This document shows, in pieces, positions 1 to 12,045 of a DNA stretch of 64,000 bases. How positions within the stretch are numbered: position 1 is the stretch's first letter; each line of letters begins with the position of its first letter. Source of the DNA: Lolium rigidum (Eukaryota; Streptophyta; Magnoliopsida; Poales; Poaceae); contig NC_061510.1 in assembly GCF_022539505.1 (NCBI RefSeq), positions 272,437,687 to 272,501,686 on the forward strand, in the 5' to 3' direction. The notes below the pieces were generated by a model, which saw only the letters and a program-made list of their open reading frames with translations, was not told where the DNA came from and made no database searches. The position numbers and the translations under genes are program-made.

Positions 1-77
1 GCCAGGCAGCCGGCGAGGAGCAGGGCTACGAGGCAGGTGGTGGCTAGGCTATTCGACGGGACGAAAGCGGCAGCCAT
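1..77 (-). CDS. Secreted protein, N-terminus only (runs off window)
   Basis: The reverse strand from an ATG at 77-75 is open to the window edge (25 codons). It reads a short polar start followed by a hydrophobic run (CLVALLLAGCL), which is the layout of a signal peptide, so the product probably enters the secretory pathway. A TATA box lies about 110 bases upstream on the same strand (189-196). The mature protein is outside the window, so the family cannot be named; small cysteine-rich secreted proteins such as lipid-transfer proteins often start this way, but that is only a guess. Codons are GC-rich, like the other host genes here and unlike the transposons. Confidence 0.6.
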   Translation of the reverse strand, partial: MAAAFVPSNSLATTCLVALLLAGCL

Positions 78-188
78 TTTGATTCGCCTGCGTCGCGTGC
101 TGACAGTTTTGCCTGGGGCGTGCCTGTCAATGTAGTTGCGATGCTAGCTCTGAACCTCCGACGATCTTGATCATATGAGATGTGCCTG

Positions 189-196
189 TTTAAATA
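189..196 (-). promoter_or_regulatory. TATA box of the left-edge gene
   Basis: TATTTAAA on the minus strand, about 110 bases before the ATG at 77. Position and orientation fit a core promoter for the secreted-protein gene. Confidence 0.5.
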
Positions 197-606
197 GCGT
201 AGCCCCGCCAAGCGTCGTGGAGGCGTTACATATATGTCGGTGCATGCATACGTGCTATGATTCGGCAGTCAAGTCAATCCTATGATCTGTGACAGCTTGA
301 GGGCATCCATGTTGCAGGCTTGTTCAACACATACATGCGCCGCATACACCGAGATGAAGAACATTGTGCTGCCCACTAACTTTATGCACGTCCTATTGAT
401 TCCTGGACAGTGGACACGAAGAACAGAACTCTCGGTTATCTCCGTGACCTGTTGTAGGTGAAACAAACGAGGACTCATGACTGATGAGCGATCAACAAAA
501 ATTGTCTGTCTTTTTTTCTTCTCTAATCCAGCATACAGAAGAGCTGGACATCTTTGAATATAGTTGCGTCAATAGGGGAAATATTAGTAATACAGTAGAA
601 TGTGTA
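197..606. other. Upstream region of left-edge gene, no gene seen
   Basis: Unique-looking sequence with no convincing reading frame. It should hold the upstream regulatory region of the minus-strand gene. It ends at the TA target dinucleotide of a Stowaway MITE. Confidence 0.4.
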
Positions 607-855
607 CTCCATCCCTTTCAATGATTAAGGTTTATTTTAAAAAAAGTCAAGCTAAGTACAGTTCGATTAAATTTTAAGAAAAAATATCAAGAACTATGAT
701 ATTATATAGATGCCATATGAAAATATATTTCATGATGTATCTGTAGTGTTGATTTTAGATTTTACATGTTAATGATCTTTTACTAAAAAGTTGGTCAAAC
801 TTTACATAATTTGACTTTTAGAAAAAATTATAAGCCTTATTCATTGGAGTGGAGG
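607..855. mobile_element. Stowaway (Tc1/mariner) MITE, 249 bp
   Basis: The left end reads CTCCATCCCTTTCAATG and the reverse complement of the right end reads CTCCACTCCAATGAATAAGG, so the terminal inverted repeats begin CTCCA with a few mismatches. TA dinucleotides flank both ends (605-606 and 856-857), as expected for the TA duplication of this superfamily. The interior is AT-rich with no coding capacity. It lies about 500 bp upstream of the left-edge gene. Confidence 0.75.
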
Positions 856-857
856 TA

Positions 858-1539
858 TTACTATTCAATCGATTATCAATCGGATACACAACTGATGTAT
901 GAGAAAATAACTCGTTCCTCTTAGTTGTCTCTCCCCACATCCTTCTTCGTCCAAAAATATTTCTCTACGTGACGCTTCCCCTTCCAATATCCTCTCGATC
1001 ACCTCCACTGGTCGTTTTCCCTAGTGTTTTCGCCTTCCCACATGGTGGAGATCCAGGTGAAATCACCGGGCTTTGGGAAGTTTGAAGAACTACCCAAGAT
1101 GTGTTAGGAGTCATCTAGTCTAACTCTGATGGTTATCTAACGATATGGATTCAAGGCCAGCGAGCTTTAAATGGAAAAATCGATGCCTACATGGTTAATT
1201 ATGTGAGGTTTGTGATTTAGAGACTTTATGTTGCATATGTTGTTTTTACATGCCGTAAGAACACTATTGGTTGTTGCATGCGGGTTACCATCTTGTTGCA
1301 ATATTTACATGTGCATGCTTGAAGGAGATTTCTCATGTTGCAAACATATTCCTTTGTTGATGTCTACGTTATTGCGAGTTTTTGGAGACCTTTTCATGAA
1401 TTTTTCTTCATAGTTCCGGGAAGTTTGAATGCCAAGAATAAGAATAAAATCTCATTGCCTATCAACCTTGAAGAAACCATATCGAGCTTACGTTTACTTG
1501 TCTTTCCTTTGTGAATAATTTGTTTTTTTTGGGGGGGGG
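858..1539. other. Intergenic, no gene seen
   Basis: No supported gene or recognisable repeat. A short run of G residues at 1531-1542 ends it and forms part of the insertion site of element B. Confidence 0.35.
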
Positions 1540-1544
1540 GGGTG

Positions 1545-3079
1545 TGATACGTCCCAAACGTATCTATAATTTTTGATGCTCCATGCTTGTTTTGTTACAA
1601 TTCTTATATGTTTTATGTGCACTTTTCCACACTTTTTTAGCATTTTCTGGGACTAACCTATTAACGCAGTGCCAGTTCCTGTTTTCTGCTGTTTTTGTGT
1701 TTCAGAAAAGTTGTACATGAAATTTTCTCGGAATTGGACGAAACAAAAGCCCAGAGTTTTATTTTTCCGGGACGAAGACGGAGCCAGAAGGACACGCGCA
1801 GGAGAGCTGCCACGTGGCAGTATACAGGGCAGGCGCGGCCCCACCCTTGGTCGCGCCTGGCCCATGTACTGGCACCTCGTCGCCTCGTTTGCTCCGCCCT
1901 TCCGCCTATTTATTCCTCGTATCGGGAAAACCCCAGGGACCCGAGCCTCCATCCACGAAAAGTTCCGACGCCGCCGTCAACCGAAACCCTAGTTCGGGAG
2001 GGTTCTGCAGATCCATCCCGGCACCTGCCGAGAGGGAAATCACCGCCGGAGGCCTCTACATCGCCATATCTTCATCCGAGGTGATGCTTGAGTAGTTCTC
2101 CACGGGACCATGGGTCCATAGCAGTAGCTAGATGGCTGTCCTCTCCTTGTTGTGCTTCATGTATAGATCTTGTGAGCTGCCTAATATGATCAAGATCATC
2201 TATTTGTAATTGGTACATGTTGGTTTGATGTGGATCCGATTTATAGAGAGATTGCTTTGGTTGAGATTATGTATTATGTTATTATGATCTTGCATGCTCT
2301 CCGTTTCTAGTAGATGCTTTGGCCAAGTAGATGCTAGCGACTCCAAGAGGGAGTAATTATGCTCGATAGTGGGTTCATGCCTCTATTTAACCATGGGAAG
2401 TGACCTAGTTCTCTAAAGTTGTAGATATGTTGTTGCTACTAGGGAGAAAACAACGATGTTCTATTCAAGGGTAGTTTCATCGTTTACTTTACACACATTG
2501 CTTAAAGTGATAGTCTGTTGCTTGCAACTTAATACTGGAGGGTGTCACGGATGCAATCCTAAAGGTGGATTATTAGTCATAGATGCAGTTGGATTACGGT
2601 CTATGTATATTGTTGTAACGTTCGCATACTTTCATAGCATGTATTCTGCATCAACCATCAGCGTAGAATCTCAATTTTTCAATTGTCCATCTGTAATTTT
2701 TTTACTCAGCATATTTATTTTATTGGGGAGGCGCCTCTAGTGAACTGTGGATCCCGGTCCTTGTTCTTTTAATTGCAATCTTCTACAGCATTTTTCTGTT
2801 CTGTTCTCTGCAAACAATTCTTTTTTCCACACGGTTCGTTTAATCCTTTGTTTTCAGCAAAACCAGTGAGCTTGACAACCTCGCTGAAAGTTGGGGACAA
2901 ATTACTTGGTTGTTTGTGTGCAGATATCCATGTTGCTGCTGACGCCAGCAGTGCATCCTGCCACGAGTTGGTTCGCAACACCTCGGGAGAGAATGTTTTT
3001 ATTCTACTGGTCGATAAACCTTTGTTTCTTACTGAGGGAAAACTTCCTGCTGTGCTCATCATAACTTCCTCTTGGGGTT
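1545..3079 (+). repeat. Element B 5' LTR, main part
   Basis: Starts TGATACGTCCC with an imperfect palindrome in its first 20 bases. It matches 29509-30989 over its length with scattered substitutions. It contains the GC-rich hairpin (near 1836-1860) shared by related LTRs. The last bases before element A (GGGTT, 3075-3079) are that element's target duplication. The LTR continues at 26348. Confidence 0.88.
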
Positions 3080-4481
3080 TGATGTCCCACAAGTATAGGG
3101 GATCGCAACAGTCTTCGCGGGAAGTAAAACCTAATTTATTGATTCGACACAAGGGGAGCCAAAGAATATTTGTAAGCCTTAACAGCGGAGTTGTCAATTC
3201 AGCTGCACACGGAAACAGACTTGCTCGCAAGAGTTTATCGATAGTAACGAGTTTTATAGCGATAGCGATAGTGAAATATCAGCAACGAGTGTAACAAAGA
3301 CAGCGGTAGTGATTATAGTAAACGAGCGAGGATTAAAATATTGTAGGCACAGGGATGGATGAACGGGCGTTGCATGGATGAGAGAAACTCATGTAACAAT
3401 CAAGGTAGGGCATTTGCAGATAGTAATAAAACGGTATCCAAGTACTAATCAATCAATATGCATGTGTTCCATATTTAGTCGTACGTGCTCGCAATGAGAA
3501 ACTTGCACAACATCTTTTGTCCTACCAGCCGGTGGCAGCCGGGCCTCTAGGGAATCTACTGGAAGTTAAGGTACTCCTTTTAATAGAGCACCGGAGCAAA
3601 GCATTAACACTCCGTGAACACATGTGATCCTCATATCACCGCCTTCCCCTTCGGTTGTCCCAATTTCTGTCACTTTGGGGCCTCGGGTTCCGGACAACAA
3701 TACGTGTATACAACTTGCAGGTAAGATCATAAAGCAATGAATATCATCATGAATTGATAACATGTTCAGATCTGAGATCATGGCACTCGGGCCCTAGTGA
3801 CAAGCATTAAGCATAACAAGTTGCAACAATATCATAAAAGTACCAATTACGGACACTAGGCACTATGCCCTAACAATCTTATGCTATTACATGACAAATC
3901 TCATCCAATCCCTACGATCCCCTTCAGCCTACAGCGGGGAAATTACTCACACATGGATGGGGGAAACATGGCTGGTCGATGAAGAGGCGTCGGTGGTGAT
4001 GATGGCGATGATCTCCTCCAATTCCCCGTCCCGCGGAGTGCCGAACGGAGTCTCCGGTCCCGAGACGGAGTTTCGCGATGGTGGCGGCGTTACGGATGTC
4101 TTCTGGCGATTTCGTCTAACCCCCCGTGCGTTTTTAGGTCGAAGGCGTTAAGTAGTCGAAAAGGGGGCGTCAGAGGCTGGCCGAGGGGGCCTCACCATAG
4201 GGCGGCGCGCCCCCCTCCTAGGCCGCATCGGCCCATGGTGTGTGGGCCGTGGGCCCCCCCTGGCCTGCCCTTCTGGCTCCGTGAATCTTCTGGAAAAATA
4301 AGCCCTTGGGCATTAATTCCGGGGATTTTCCTGAAAGTTGGATTTCTGCACAAAAACGAGACACCAGAGCAATTCTGCTGAAAACAGCGTTAGTCCGTGT
4401 TAGTTGTATCCAAAATACACAAATTAGAGGCAAAACAATAGCAAAAGTGTTCGGGAAAGTAGATACGTTTTGGACGTATCA
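3080..4481 (-). repeat. Element A 3' LTR (left copy)
   Basis: On the minus strand it runs TGATACGTCC to GGGACATCA. It differs from 24943-26342 by substitutions and small indels, about 3% by eye. The GC-rich hairpin lies near 4201-4231. Confidence 0.9.
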
Positions 4482-4495
4482 ACTCCCCCAAGCTT
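4482..4495 (-). other. Element A polypurine tract
   Basis: AAGCTTGGGGGAGT on the minus strand, directly upstream of the 3' LTR. This is the plus-strand DNA primer position during reverse transcription. Confidence 0.8.
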
Positions 4496-5908
4496 AGCTT
4501 ATTGCTTGTCCTCAAGCAATTCGATTAACAACTGAGTGCGATAAAAGAACTTTCACGAACACATTTGTTCATATGATGTAAATATTCTTATGATATGGCA
4601 AGTACTTAAGCAATTCATAATAAGATACATGCAAATAAAATCATCTAATAGCTATGTCAATTATGGAAAAGGTACCAACAAATTAATAATAAGCATCATG
4701 AATCATGTCTATCGAGCGGGATTGCAATGTTCATAAAAGGATATGATAAAGTGGTATCTCGCTTGCCCGTATTTGTACAACAAAACATAAATGCTCGGGC
4801 ACCTTTGAAGTTCATGGAAAGATTGGAAGTAGAGATTATCAAAGATAAAAGCATCAAAATTATACCACAGTTAATCACATTTTGGGACAAGCATATTATA
4901 CTAAGAATGACAGTTGTGCTCTCAAGAAAGTGCTCAAAGAAAGGATGGAGACTCAATGTAAAAGTAAAAGATTGACCCTTCGCGAGAGGAAGCAGGGATT
5001 AACATGTGCTAGAGCTTTTCATTTGTAAAACAGGAGTAAAATTATTTTGAGAGGTGTTTGTTGTTGTCAACGAATGATAATGGGTACTCTAACTACCTCG
5101 TCAACCGGACTTTCAAGAGCGGCTCCCATGAAGGACGTTATCTCTACCTAGCAAGGTAAATCATCCCTCTTCTCTTTTGTTTACACACGTACTTTAGTTT
5201 TATTATGGATGACACTCCCCCCAACCTTTGCTTACACAAGCCATGGCTAACCGAATCCTCGGGTGCCTTCCATCAATCACATACCATGGAGGAGTGTCTA
5301 TTTGCAATTTAAGTTGCTTGCTTGATAAATCGGGGCAAAACATGTGAAGAGAATTATTAATGAAAGTTGATTAATTGGGGCTGGGAACCCCGTTGCCAGC
5401 TCTTTTTGCAAAATTATTAGATAAGCGGATGTGCCACTAGTCCATTATGAAAGTCTATCAGGAGTAAATGACAAGATTGAAAGATAAACACCACATATTT
5501 CCTCATGAGCTATAAAACATCAACACAAATTAGAAGTATTTTGAAGGTTTAAAGGTAGCACATGAGAATTTACTTGGAATGGTTTGAAATGCCATGCATA
5601 GGTATTTATGGTGGACACTCTGGAATAACTTGGTTTTCAGGGTTTGGAAGCACGAGCAGCGTTCCCGCTCGGTACAAGTGAAGGCTAGCAATAGGCGGGA
5701 AGCGACAATCAAGAGAGCGATGACTCGTCATAATCATGCTTGCGACAAAATAAATTAACGGAGGCATAAAAGTGATACAAGAACTCTGAGGTAAAGTAAA
5801 TCATCAAGGCTTAATTGACTTTTTTGTTCAGTCATATGCATGCGTGAGCATGTGCCAAGTTGATTCAAGTGAATTATTCAGAGGAGGATACCACAATGTC
5901 ATACCTAT
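4496..5908 (-). other. Element A 3' non-coding region (part)
   Basis: No reading frame of note. Around 5200-5290 it is the reverse complement of a stretch in element B (about 28720-28800), so A and B share this tail and are relatives. Confidence 0.6.
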
Positions 5909-7503
5909 TGATACGTCTCCGACGTATCGATAATTTCTTATGTTCCATGCCACATTATTGATGATATCTACATGTTTTATGCATACGTTATGTCATATTT
6001 ATGCATTTTCCGGCACTAACCTATTAACGAGATGCCGAAGAGCCAGTTGTTGTTTTCTGCTGTTTTTGGTTTCAGTAATCCTAGTAAGGAAATATTCTCG
6101 GAATTGGACGAAATCAACGCCCAGGGGCCTATTTTTGCACGAAGCTTCCAGAAGACCGGAGGACTTACGAAGTGGGGCCACGAGGCGCTGCCACAACAGG
6201 GCGGCGCGGCCCAGGTGCTGGCCGCGCGGACCTGGCGTGTGGGGCCCTCGTGTGGCCCCCTGACCTGCCCTTCCGCCTACATATATGCTTCGTCGCGAAA
6301 CCCCCAGTACCGAGAGCCACGATACGGAAAACCTTCCAGAGACGCCGGCGCCGCCAATCCCATCTCGGGGGATTCAGGAGATTGCCTCCGGCACCCTGCC
6401 GGAGAGGGGAATCATGTCCCGGAGGACTCTTCACCGCCATGGTCGCCTCCGGAGTGATGAGTGAGTAGTTCACCCCTGGACTATGGGTCCATAGCGGTAG
6501 CTAGATGGTCGTCTTCTCCTTATGTGCTTCATTGTCGGATCTTGTGAGCTGCCTAACATGATCAAGATCATCTATCCGTAATGCTATATGTTGTGTTTGT
6601 TGGGATCCGATGGATAGAGAATACTATGTTATGTTGATTATCAATCTATTACCTATGTGTTGTTTATGATCTTGCATGCTCTCCGTTATTAGTAGAGGCT
6701 CGGCCAAGTTTTTACTCTTAACTCCAAGAGGGAGTATTTATGCTCGATAGTGGGTTCATGCCTCCATTAAATGCGGGACGAGTGACGGAAAGTTCTAAGG
6801 TTGTGGATGTCTTGTTGCCACTAGGGATAAAACATTGATGCTATGTCCGAGGATGTAGTTATTGATTACATTACGCACCATACTTAATGCAATTGTCCGT
6901 TGTTTGCAACTTAATACTGGAAGGGGTTCGGATGATAACTTCGAAGGTGGACTTTTTAGGCATATATGCATGTTGGATAGCGGTCTATGTACTTTGTCGT
7001 AATGCCCAATTAAATCTCACTATACTCATCATATCATGTATGTGCATGGTCATGCCCTCTCTATTTGTCAATTGCCCAACTGTAATTTGTTCACCCAACA
7101 TGCTATTTATCTTATGGGAGAGACACCTCTAGTGAGCTGTGGACCCCGGTCCATTCTTTTACATCGAATACAATCTACTGCAATACTTGTTCTACTTGTT
7201 TTCTCGCAAACAATCATCATCCACACTATACATCTAATCCTTTGTTACAGCAAGCCGGTGAGATTGACAACCTCACTTGTTTCGTTGGGGCAAAGTACTT
7301 TGGTTGTGTTGTGCGGGTTCCACGTTGGCGCCGGAATCTCCGGTGTTGCGCCGCACTACATCCCGCCGCCATCAACCTTCGACGTGCTTCTTGGCTCCTC
7401 CTGGTTCGATAAACCTTGGTTTCTTTCTGAGGGAAAACTTGCTACTGTACGCATCACACCTTCCTCTTGGGGTTCCCAACGGACGTGTCGACTGCACGCA
7501 TCA
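5909..7503 (+). mobile_element. Solo LTR of family C inside element A
   Basis: Starts TGATACGTCTCCGACG and ends CACGCATCA, 1595 bp, with a perfect CCTAT duplication (5904-5908, 7504-7508). No internal region or second LTR is adjacent, so the element was lost by LTR-LTR recombination. It is close in sequence to the LTRs of element C1 and to 59469-62230. An 8/8/8 GC hairpin is visible (arms 6204-6211 and 6220-6227). Confidence 0.92.
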
Positions 7504-7508
7504 CCTAT

Positions 7509-8431
7509 CTATGAATAAAGCAATGCAAGCAAATATTTATGATATGCTACTCATATTAATAAATTGGAGCTAAACATGAGAGATCATGAACTACTAGACT
7601 TTCTTAAATGACATATACCTCACATGAACCAACTAAGCATGCTCACATGGATGACTATATGTACAAAAATGAAAAAAATAGAGTTCATACCAGCCTCTCA
7701 CCACAGTCGAATTGTCGTAAATCGTCATTATTGCCTTTTCACTTGTGTAGCTTGAATAATATGAAATGAAAACCAAGCTCCCGCCACCGAAGACCTCTGA
7801 ACTCCATAATGAACTTTGCAAAACCAAAGAAGAACAGCAAATATTTTTGGTGTTTTCGAATTGGAAACAAGAACAAAAGGAAACAAGCAAACAAAGCAAA
7901 ATCTTTTTGGATTTTCTTATAGCAAACCAACGATAGCAACTAAAGCAAAATAAAAGCAAGAAACCAAAATAAACAAATGGTAAAGAGAAACAACAGAAAT
8001 ATTTTTGGTCTTTTTGTGTTTTAGGAAAGAAACAAAGCAAAAACAAGAGAATGAAAACTAAAAGAGTCACATAGACACAAAGCAGCAGAAATTCGTCAAA
8101 CTTGACAGCAGTACAGTAATCGATTTTTAAGAAATTCTTGCGCTGCTCAGCTCGGAAAGTGTTCAACTAATGAAAGTTAGATAACAACCTGGGGAACATG
8201 CACAAAAATTGTCTTCGCAAAATAACGTTCTGGCTGTTTTTGAGATTTTTTTTGGTATCAGTCCAGAATCTGTTTTCAATCAGCACTTCCCCAAATATCA
8301 TCTCCCTCTTATTAGAAAACCACTTTAAGAAGCTAAACAAGTATGTACAAGTATCCAGCAACTATAATATGCAAAGAATGAGTGATGCCGGTATACCTCC
8401 CCCAAGCTTAGGCTTTTGGCCTAAGTGGAGA
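7509..8431 (-). other. Element A non-coding spacer
   Basis: AT-rich tract between the solo LTR and the downstream reading frame of element A. It holds A- and T-rich stretches but no supported gene. Confidence 0.5.
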
Positions 8432-9639
8432 TCAACCCCAGCGAGGGTCAGGGTTCCACGCCGGTGGATCATACATGGCGTGATCATAATATGGTCCTGG
8501 TGCAAAAGAAAAGGGTGAAGGCTCCTCATGCCCAAAATGTTGATGCGAAGAACTCGCTGCATCGGATGATAAGTCGAGGTGTTCCTCGGCTTCCTCTGTG
8601 CCGTCCCCTGCATGATGGCCTTCCCCTTCTATGTATGCATTCAGTTCTCCTTCAGTGATTGAACAATCCTTCCTGGAATCAAGATTAAACAAAGCAGGTG
8701 TAGGTAATCCTACTAGCCTTTCAGTTTTCTTAGTTGTTCTCCAGGTTTTCTTGTAAAATGTTATCTTGTAAGACAGGTTACTCAAATTAGAAAAATCAGA
8801 AACAAAGTCATGTTTAATCATAGAGACAATGTCAAGTTTCTCCATGGAGAGCTGAATATCAAGATGGTGAGGTTCTACACTATGCATAGCTAATAAGCGA
8901 GAGGCGATGAGACCTCCACAAATTCCTCCCTTCTCACGGTTAGTAGCAAGTCTATAGGCTATCAAAGCACCCAAGTTATAAGTCTTATCACCTTGTAATG
9001 CAGCAGCTAGGAAAGCCAAATCCTGGATAGATAACTTACTTGCATTCTTTCTAGCAAGAACGCACTTGGTGATGAAATAAGCAAAGTAGCGAATAGCTGG
9101 GAATTGAATACTACTGATTTTACCACTATCCTCTGAGAAGCTTCTTCCTTGACAAATTATCTTGTAGAGATTCAAGGGCTCATGTGGTAGTCCCCTTATC
9201 TTCTCGCATGATCCCCATTGTGGCACTCTAATTGCTGTACAAAAATCATCAAAAGGCAAGTTGACAGTTTTATTATAAATTTTGTATCGAACCATGGGGT
9301 TAGTTTGGGAACAAATGAATTCAAAATCCTGCACTACGGACATGGTTAGTTTTGCATATTGGCTAGGTTCACCAACAACAAAACCTTCCAACCCTGCATT
9401 AGCAATCAGATTTTGAACATTCCTGCACTCCTCATAAAATCAACACATGGGTAGTAAGAGGGGTATACTCCTTCTTCGCGATGAGCTCTCATAACCTGTT
9501 GCACCTCCAATTCTTGTTGGTTGAGTTGGTGCCTATTCCACTCCATTTTCTGAAATTTTTCAACAAACATTATAAAATTTGATTTGGTGACATATAATTG
9601 AGGGAAACTATTATAGGAACTTGGTAGAGTACTAAACAT
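8432..9639 (-). pseudogene. Element A downstream ORF (Athila ORF-1 / plant-mobile-domain-like), frameshifted
   Basis: On the minus strand an open frame starts at 9639. It shifts by one base near 9430 and continues to a stop at 8432, together about 400 residues. The middle part (around FAYFITKCVLARKNASKLS and LAFLAAALQGDKTYNLGALI) has the pattern of the Athila ORF-1 and plant mobile-domain proteins found in many plant gypsy elements: a conserved aromatic stretch, then a helical 'AFLAAxLxGxxxNLGxLI' segment. The last 90 residues are acidic, then Pro/Tyr-rich, probably disordered. I see no signal peptide or membrane segment, so it is not an obvious envelope protein. It lies between protease and 3' LTR, where pol would be in an autonomous element. 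Function unknown; family assignment is inference. Confidence 0.5.
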
Positions 9640-10330
9640 GCATCAAAACTAGTTTTTACCACTTAGAACAAGCATGCAAGCTCACTAAACATGTTACCTA
9701 CAGCAGCAAAATATCCAAGATATACTCAACCAAACAAAATTCTATTTGGATAATCGAAGGAGTCACATACCGGAGAGCAAATGTGCCAAATTTCAGACAG
9801 AAATCTGGGCTGAGAAAAGAGATCGAGAAATCTTGAGCTCTTGAGCAGAAACGCGAGCGAGAGAAAGTGAGTACGAGTTTTTCGGGAGAGAGAGTGAGAT
9901 GGGAGGAAGAGATGAAGTAGTGGGGCAAGGAGGGGCCCACACCACGGGGTGGCGCGCCCCCTCCTTGGCCGCGCCGGATGGTGGGGTGCAGCCCCGGGGT
10001 GCCCCACTTGGTCATCCCCGGGTGCTCCCGGATGCCTCTTCGAAAAATAAGACCTACGGTATAATTTTTGTGAATTTTTGAAAACTTTGAAAAACGCATA
10101 TTTCTGGGTGTCAACATTATTATTACTGGGCAGAGAAAGATTTTCAAACCTCTAAACAACTAAAGCATTTTGCAAATCAAGTGGTGCTATAGCAAGTAAA
10201 GCAAGTGGAGGGGGAAAGAAATGTTGTTTAGCTCTTCTATGCATATAAAATGTATTTGTTAACAAGGTTGATCAAGTCTTGCCACCAAATAAATTTTATA
10301 TGATATAAGAAGAAATAAACCTCAAATCAA
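9640..10330 (-). other. Element A spacer with LTR-like GC-rich block
   Basis: No coding frame. At about 9930-10030 there is a GC-rich block with a GGCGCG/CGCGCC inverted pair (about 9951-9977) followed by a TCGAAAAATAAG-like stretch. This resembles the centre of the LTRs of families A, B and C although it is internal. Confidence 0.5.
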
Positions 10331-11120
10331 TCATGTTACCTTGTATTGAATTGATATGGATCCAATCATAATATTTTGATATCCTTGCTTAGGCTCATAT
10401 ATAGGACAATCAATAGTTCCCACTTTGATAGTTCTCACATTAGAAATTGTATTAACTCCACATACTTTATCAATCCTCTTGGGAAAATAAACGGTATGCT
10501 CCTTGTCATCGACATTGAAAGTAACTTTTCCTTTATTGCAATCAATAACAGCCCCTGCGGTGTTAAGATAAGGTCTCCCAAGAATAATAGACATATTATC
10601 ATCTTCAGGCATTTCCAACACAACAAAATCAGTTAATATTAAGCAATTAGTAGTAACTTGAACAGGAACATCCTCACATATATCAACAGGAATAGCAGTA
10701 GATTTATCAGCCATTTGCAAAGATATATCAGTCGGTATCTACTTATCTAAATAAAGTCTCTTGTAAAGAGAAAAAGGCATAACACTAACACCTGCTCTCA
10801 AATCACATAGAGCAGTTCTAACATAATTATTCTTGATGGAACAAGGAATAGTCGGTATACCTGGGTCGCCAAGCTTCTTTGGAACTTTGCCATTGAAAGA
10901 GTAATTAGCAAGCATAGTGGAAATCTCCTCATTAGGAATTTTTCTTTTGTTAGAGACAATATCTTTCATATACTTTGAATAAGGAGGCAATTTAATAGCA
11001 TCAGTCAAAGGTATTTGCAAGAATAAAGGTTTCATCCAATCACAAAATTTATTATAGTGTTCTTCTTCCTTTGATTTTAGTTTCTTAGCGGGAAAAGGCA
11101 TTTGCTTTTGAACCCAAGGT
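10331..11120 (-). pseudogene. Element A protease region (retropepsin), stop-interrupted
   Basis: Minus-strand frame from about 11120 to 10331. It holds a lysine-rich linker, then the retropepsin region with the catalytic-type motif ALCDLRAGVSVMP (about 10810-10772). In relatives this loop is D-L-G; here the glycine is arginine. A conserved LGRPYLNTAGAVIDC segment follows. An in-frame TAG lies at 10741-10739, so a full protease could not be made without readthrough. Translation stops at 10331 and no RT follows. Confidence 0.7.
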
Positions 11121-11608
11121 TCTCTTTCATTACCATGTTTCTTAGCAATAAAATCTTCTTTAGTATACTTTTTATTTTTAGCATGCTTTTCAGGTTCTTC
11201 TTCAACTTATTCTTTATCAGAAGCATCATTCTTATCATTATCTTTATCATGTTCATTACCACTTTCAGTTTCAGCATCAGAAATAGAAATACTATTAGGA
11301 TCATTAACAGGCTCAGAGGATTCTACAACAGTTTTATGTTTCTTTTTTTTTTCTTAGAAGGAGCACTAGTTTTAGTTCGTTGAGAATCTTGTTCAACTCT
11401 TTTGGGATGCCCTTCAGGATATAGAGAATCCTGAGTAGAAACACCACCTCTAGTTGTTACTTTATAAGCATGTTTTTCTTTAGAACTACTTTTTAACAAG
11501 TCATTTTGCACTTTAGTGAGTTGATCAATTTGAGTTTGAACCATATGAAAATGTTTAACAAGCATCTTAACATCATTGGAGGTTCTCTCCACAATACCAT
11601 GCAATTCA
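11105..11608 (-). pseudogene. Element A gag, 3' portion, frameshifted
   Basis: Continuation of gag after the Tat insertion: ELHGIVERTSNDVKMLVKH onwards, a coiled-coil-prone stretch, then Lys/Ser-rich sequence. The frame breaks in a long homopolymer (T run on the plus strand, 11341-11353) and the acidic and lysine-rich linker to protease continues in another frame. The first half is at 23476-24853. Confidence 0.7.
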
Positions 11609-11613
11609 CTAAT

Positions 11614-11999
11614 TGACATAGGCATCCCCAATGGGCCTGCCGAAGAAGATACCCGGGGTTTACTGAAGGCCCACGACCCGAAGAATAAGAAGATTCGGAA
11701 CCCCAAGATACTATTAAGGAAAGCTAGAGTTGTAATAGGAAGCATTATTTGTAATCTTGCGGGACGGGTTAGAAACCCTCCCGGACTCTGTAAACTTGTA
11801 TATCACGAATCCCTCGGCTCCACCTCCTATATAAGGGGGAGTCGAGGGACAAAGAAAGGATCGAATCATTGTCTCGCAAACCCTAGCTTTTACATCGTCG
11901 AGTACTTTTCGGCTGAAACCTTCGAGATCTACTTGTCCTCTACATCCAACGAAACCCTAGTCTACTACTTGTAGGCATTGACAAGTTAATACCTTGCCA
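11614..11999 (+). repeat. Tat element 5' LTR (386 bp)
   Basis: TGACATAGGC to CCTTGCCA. A TATA-like CCTATATAAG lies at about 11827-11836. The three adjacent differences from the 3' LTR near 11699-11704 are clustered, the others dispersed. Confidence 0.93.
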
Positions 12000-12001
12000 A
12001 T

Positions 12002-12017
12002 TGGCGCCGTCTGTGGG
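12002..12017 (+). other. Tat element primer-binding site
   Basis: TGGCGCCGTCTGTGGG, two bases after the 5' LTR. This is the primer-site string typical of plant Tat-type elements. I do not assign the tRNA. Confidence 0.75.
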
Positions 12018-12045
12018 ATCTAGAGGCGACAAGGAGCTGATCTCG

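Noticed and set aside
1669..2095. Overlapping frames in the element B LTR
   Set aside because: All lie in the GC-rich centre of the LTR and recur in related LTRs with different frames; there is no conserved protein.
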